64,000 bases of DNA from Pseudohalocynthiibacter aestuariivivens (GTDB lineage: Bacteria > Pseudomonadota > Alphaproteobacteria > Rhodobacterales > Rhodobacteraceae), in contig NZ_CP049037.1 in assembly GCF_011040495.1 (NCBI RefSeq), positions 2,604,001-2,668,000 of the forward strand, written 5' to 3'. Numbering within the stretch: position 1 is the stretch's first letter; every line of letters begins with the position of its first letter. Shown in pieces: positions 62,407-64,000 of the stretch. A model generated the notes under the pieces. That model made no database searches. It worked only from the letters and a program-made list of their open reading frames with translations, and had not been told where the DNA came from. The translations under genes were made by a program, and so were the position numbers.

Positions 62407-63555
62407 ATGACAATCCACTGGTGCGGCACTGGCCTCTCTGCGATTCCCGGCCTCAGACGTCTGATTCAGGCAGGCCACGAGGTCAGCGTCTGGAACCGGA
62501 CCGTCGAAACCGCCGAAGAGGCGGTCGGCGATCTGACCCAACGCATTCAGGCCTTTGACATGGACGCCCTGACGGCCGAGACACAGCCGGGCGATATTGT
62601 CGTCTCGATGCTTCCCGGCGACTGGCATGCCCGTCTGGCAGAAATGTGCATTGGCAAGGGCGCGCATTTTGTCAGCTCGTCATATGTCTCGCCGGAAATG
62701 CGTAGCCTGCACGCGCGCGCCGAGGCGGCGGGCGTCTGTGCGGTCAACGAGGTCGGGCTCGATCCCGGTATTGACCACCTTATGGCCCACGCCCTTATCG
62801 CCGATTACCGCAACAGCCCTGCGTTTGATGCGAAGAACGATCTGTCGTTCATTTCTTATTGCGGCGGCATCCCCAAGCACCCAAACCCGTTCCGCTACAA
62901 GTTCAGCTGGTCGCCGCTTGGGGTGCTTAAGGCATTACGCTCGCCATCGCGTTCGATCCGCGATCATGCCGAACGCAATGTCGCGCGCCCGTGGGACGCG
63001 ATCAGCAGCTATACCGCGCCACTGGCGGCCCCCGAGACATTCGAAGTCTACCCAAACCGCGACAGCGTGCCCTTTATTGAGCAGTACGAATTCGGTGCCG
63101 ATTGGCGGGTCAAGGAGTTCGTGCGCGGTACTTTGCGTCTGAACGGCTGGACCGAGGCGTGGAAAGACGTCTTTGCCGAAATCGAAACGCTTGAGGGACC
63201 GTCCGGCGATGCGCGGCTCAAGGAAATGTCCGACACGTTCTGGGGCGAAAACGCCTATGCCGAGGGCGAGCCGGATCGCGTGGTCCTTTGCGTAGCACTC
63301 AAGGCAGAGCGGGACGGTGCTGTGGTCTGGCACAAAACCTTTGTGATGGACGCATGGGGCGACGCACGCGGTACGGCAATGGCGCGTTTGGTGTCGATCC
63401 CGGTCTCGCTGGCGATTGAATCGGTCGCCCGTGGCGAGATCGCGCCTGGCGTCAGCGCCGCGCCGTCTGATCTGAAACTTGTCGAGCGTTACCTTGGCGA
63501 GGTTGGCGCCTTGGCCCAACACTTTACCGTTGTTGACCATCTCGGACAGTCCTGA
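62407..63555 (+). CDS. Saccharopine dehydrogenase, glutamate-forming (LYS9) type
   Basis: 382 residues of the saccharopine dehydrogenase/LYS9 family. HWCGTGLSAIPGLRRLIQAG is the nucleotide-binding start, FVSSSYVSPEMRSLHARAEA and EVGLDPGIDHLMAH are strongly conserved, and SYCGGIPKHPNPFRYKFSW is the family signature. It forms a pair with the preceding gene. Roseobacters such as Ruegeria are reported to have a saccharopine route for lysine breakdown, so the annotation as a lysine catabolic pair is reasonable. Confidence 0.92.
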   Translation: MTIHWCGTGLSAIPGLRRLIQAGHEVSVWNRTVETAEEAVGDLTQRIQAFDMDALTAETQPGDIVVSMLPGDWHARLAEMCIGKGAHFVSSSYVSPEMRSLHARAEAAGVCAVNEVGLDPGIDHLMAHALIADYRNSPAFDAKNDLSFISYCGGIPKHPNPFRYKFSWSPLGVLKALRSPSRSIRDHAERNVARPWDAISSYTAPLAAPETFEVYPNRDSVPFIEQYEFGADWRVKEFVRGTLRLNGWTEAWKDVFAEIETLEGPSGDARLKEMSDTFWGENAYAEGEPDRVVLCVALKAERDGAVVWHKTFVMDAWGDARGTAMARLVSIPVSLAIESVARGEIAPGVSAAPSDLKLVERYLGEVGALAQHFTVVDHLGQS

Positions 63556-63584
63556 CGCGGCAGGCGTGGAAGGTAGAGTATCCG

Positions 63585-63623
63585 GGAACGATGAAAGGCA
63601 CGGGTTTGGCGTTTCATCGTTCC
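63585..63623 (+). terminator. Perfect 12-bp hairpin after the saccharopine dehydrogenase pair
   Basis: GGAACGATGAAA (63585-63596) and TTTCATCGTTCC (63612-63623) pair exactly with a 15-nt loop. It lies 29 bp after the stop codon. No T tract follows, so it may be a weak terminator or mRNA-end hairpin. A second imperfect hairpin (63738-63777, GCAAAAGACCCAC / GTGGGCCTTCTGC) lies before mtgA. Confidence 0.6.
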
Positions 63624-63826
63624 GAAAATACTCATTTCACCAGCCATGCAAAGTGCTGCATTGGTGTTCATCGGTGTTGCCGCCGCGCCGCCAGCGCGCT
63701 AATGCGTTTTGCACTTAATCTGCCTGAAAAATTCGATGCAAAAGACCCACAACATCAAAGGTATGTGGGCCTTCTGCGTATTCCCTGATTCAGGAAAAGC
63801 GCAAAAGGCTTTAACAACAGACAGAC

Positions 63827-64000
63827 ATGGCCAAGAAAACCAAATCTCGCAAAACCGCCCCGTCGCCAGGCCGTGGCATCCTTGGTGGATTGCGGCGTTT
63901 TGTGCTGTGGTGCGTGCTGGTTTCAGTTGTTTCTGTCGGGTTAGCGGCACTGGTGCACCGCTATGTCGCGCCCGGCCCGACATTCTACATGCGCCAAGAG
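63827..64000 (+). CDS. mtgA: Monofunctional peptidoglycan transglycosylase MtgA (3' end outside window)
   Basis: First 58 codons only. A basic N-terminus (MAKKTKSRKTAPSPGRGI) and one membrane segment (VLWCVLVSVVSVGLAALV) precede VAPGPTFYMRQE, which matches the P-x-TFYM motif found just before the GT51 catalytic domain in MtgA. The catalytic domain is beyond the window. The enzyme polymerises lipid II in the periplasm. It stands apart from the saccharopine pair by 271 bp. Confidence 0.85.
   Translation, partial: MAKKTKSRKTAPSPGRGILGGLRRFVLWCVLVSVVSVGLAALVHRYVAPGPTFYMRQE

Overview
The window is chromosomal DNA of an alphaproteobacterium, most likely a roseobacter-type Rhodobacteraceae. This is judged from GC-rich codon use, many tightly overlapping (ATGA) operons, a high density of LysR-controlled catabolic clusters with their own ABC importers, a tmpA/tmpB-like pair and a saccharopine dehydrogenase pair. 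The assignment is inference; there is no rRNA or other marker gene here.

Layout. 1-9100: the end of a BKACE gene, a LysR gene, a proXWV-type importer on the minus strand, and a divergent small catabolic operon (alpha/beta hydrolase, FAD monooxygenase, tautomerase, second hydrolase that has lost triad residues). Six ATCGAT sites lie between the two operons. 9101-9825: a scar with remnants of IS6- and IS3-type transposases. 9826-14246: LysR divergent from a ureohydrolase, a small-molecule kinase and a class-III PLP enzyme, resembling a hydroxylysine/ethanolamine kinase plus phospho-lyase module. 14580-19761: polysaccharide-deacetylase-like protein, two SDRs and a NitT/TauT-type ABC importer. 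19762-20608: non-coding, with a decayed amino-acid permease fragment. 20609-23301: HD-domain diiron oxygenase and Fe(II)/2OG dioxygenase matching TmpB/TmpA of trimethylaminoethylphosphonate breakdown, with a divergent LysR. 23371-29357: oligopeptide-type ABC importer and a hydroxyisobutyrate-dehydrogenase-family enzyme. 29589-36401: GMC oxidoreductase, enolase-superfamily enzyme, enoyl-CoA hydratase, NDP-forming acyl-CoA synthetase and LysR.

36428-50724 is the highlight: one minus-strand, largely overlapping run of 15 genes encoding a bacterial microcompartment (BMC). It contains a PLP class-III enzyme, a CoA-acylating aldehyde dehydrogenase with a C-terminal encapsulation peptide, two BMC-T, one BMC-H and one BMC-P shell protein, a 143-residue protein with a matching N-terminal encapsulation helix, a PotABCD-type importer, an SDR, an APH-fold kinase, an isochorismatase-fold hydrolase, and a B12-dependent diol dehydratase whose large and medium subunits are fused, plus its small subunit. 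A DeoR regulator is divergent at the head. The core (kinase, phospho-lyase, SDR, aldehyde dehydrogenase) resembles the aminoacetone/1-amino-2-propanol (RMM/AAU) microcompartment of actinobacteria. The added diol dehydratase and Pot importer are unusual. All catalytic residues of the dehydratase are kept, but the substrate-pocket Ser301 position is Asp, which would suit a cationic substrate.

51706-64000 looks like ordinary chromosome: membrane SGNH hydrolase, OmpA-family protein with ten 18-residue Ala/Glu repeats, formate dehydrogenase alpha subunit, PepSY membrane protein, histidine phosphatase, GST, two saccharopine dehydrogenases and the start of mtgA.

Taken together the window is a chain of uptake-plus-degradation modules, several plausibly for amines, quaternary ammonium compounds and phosphonates. 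Substrates are inferred, not shown.
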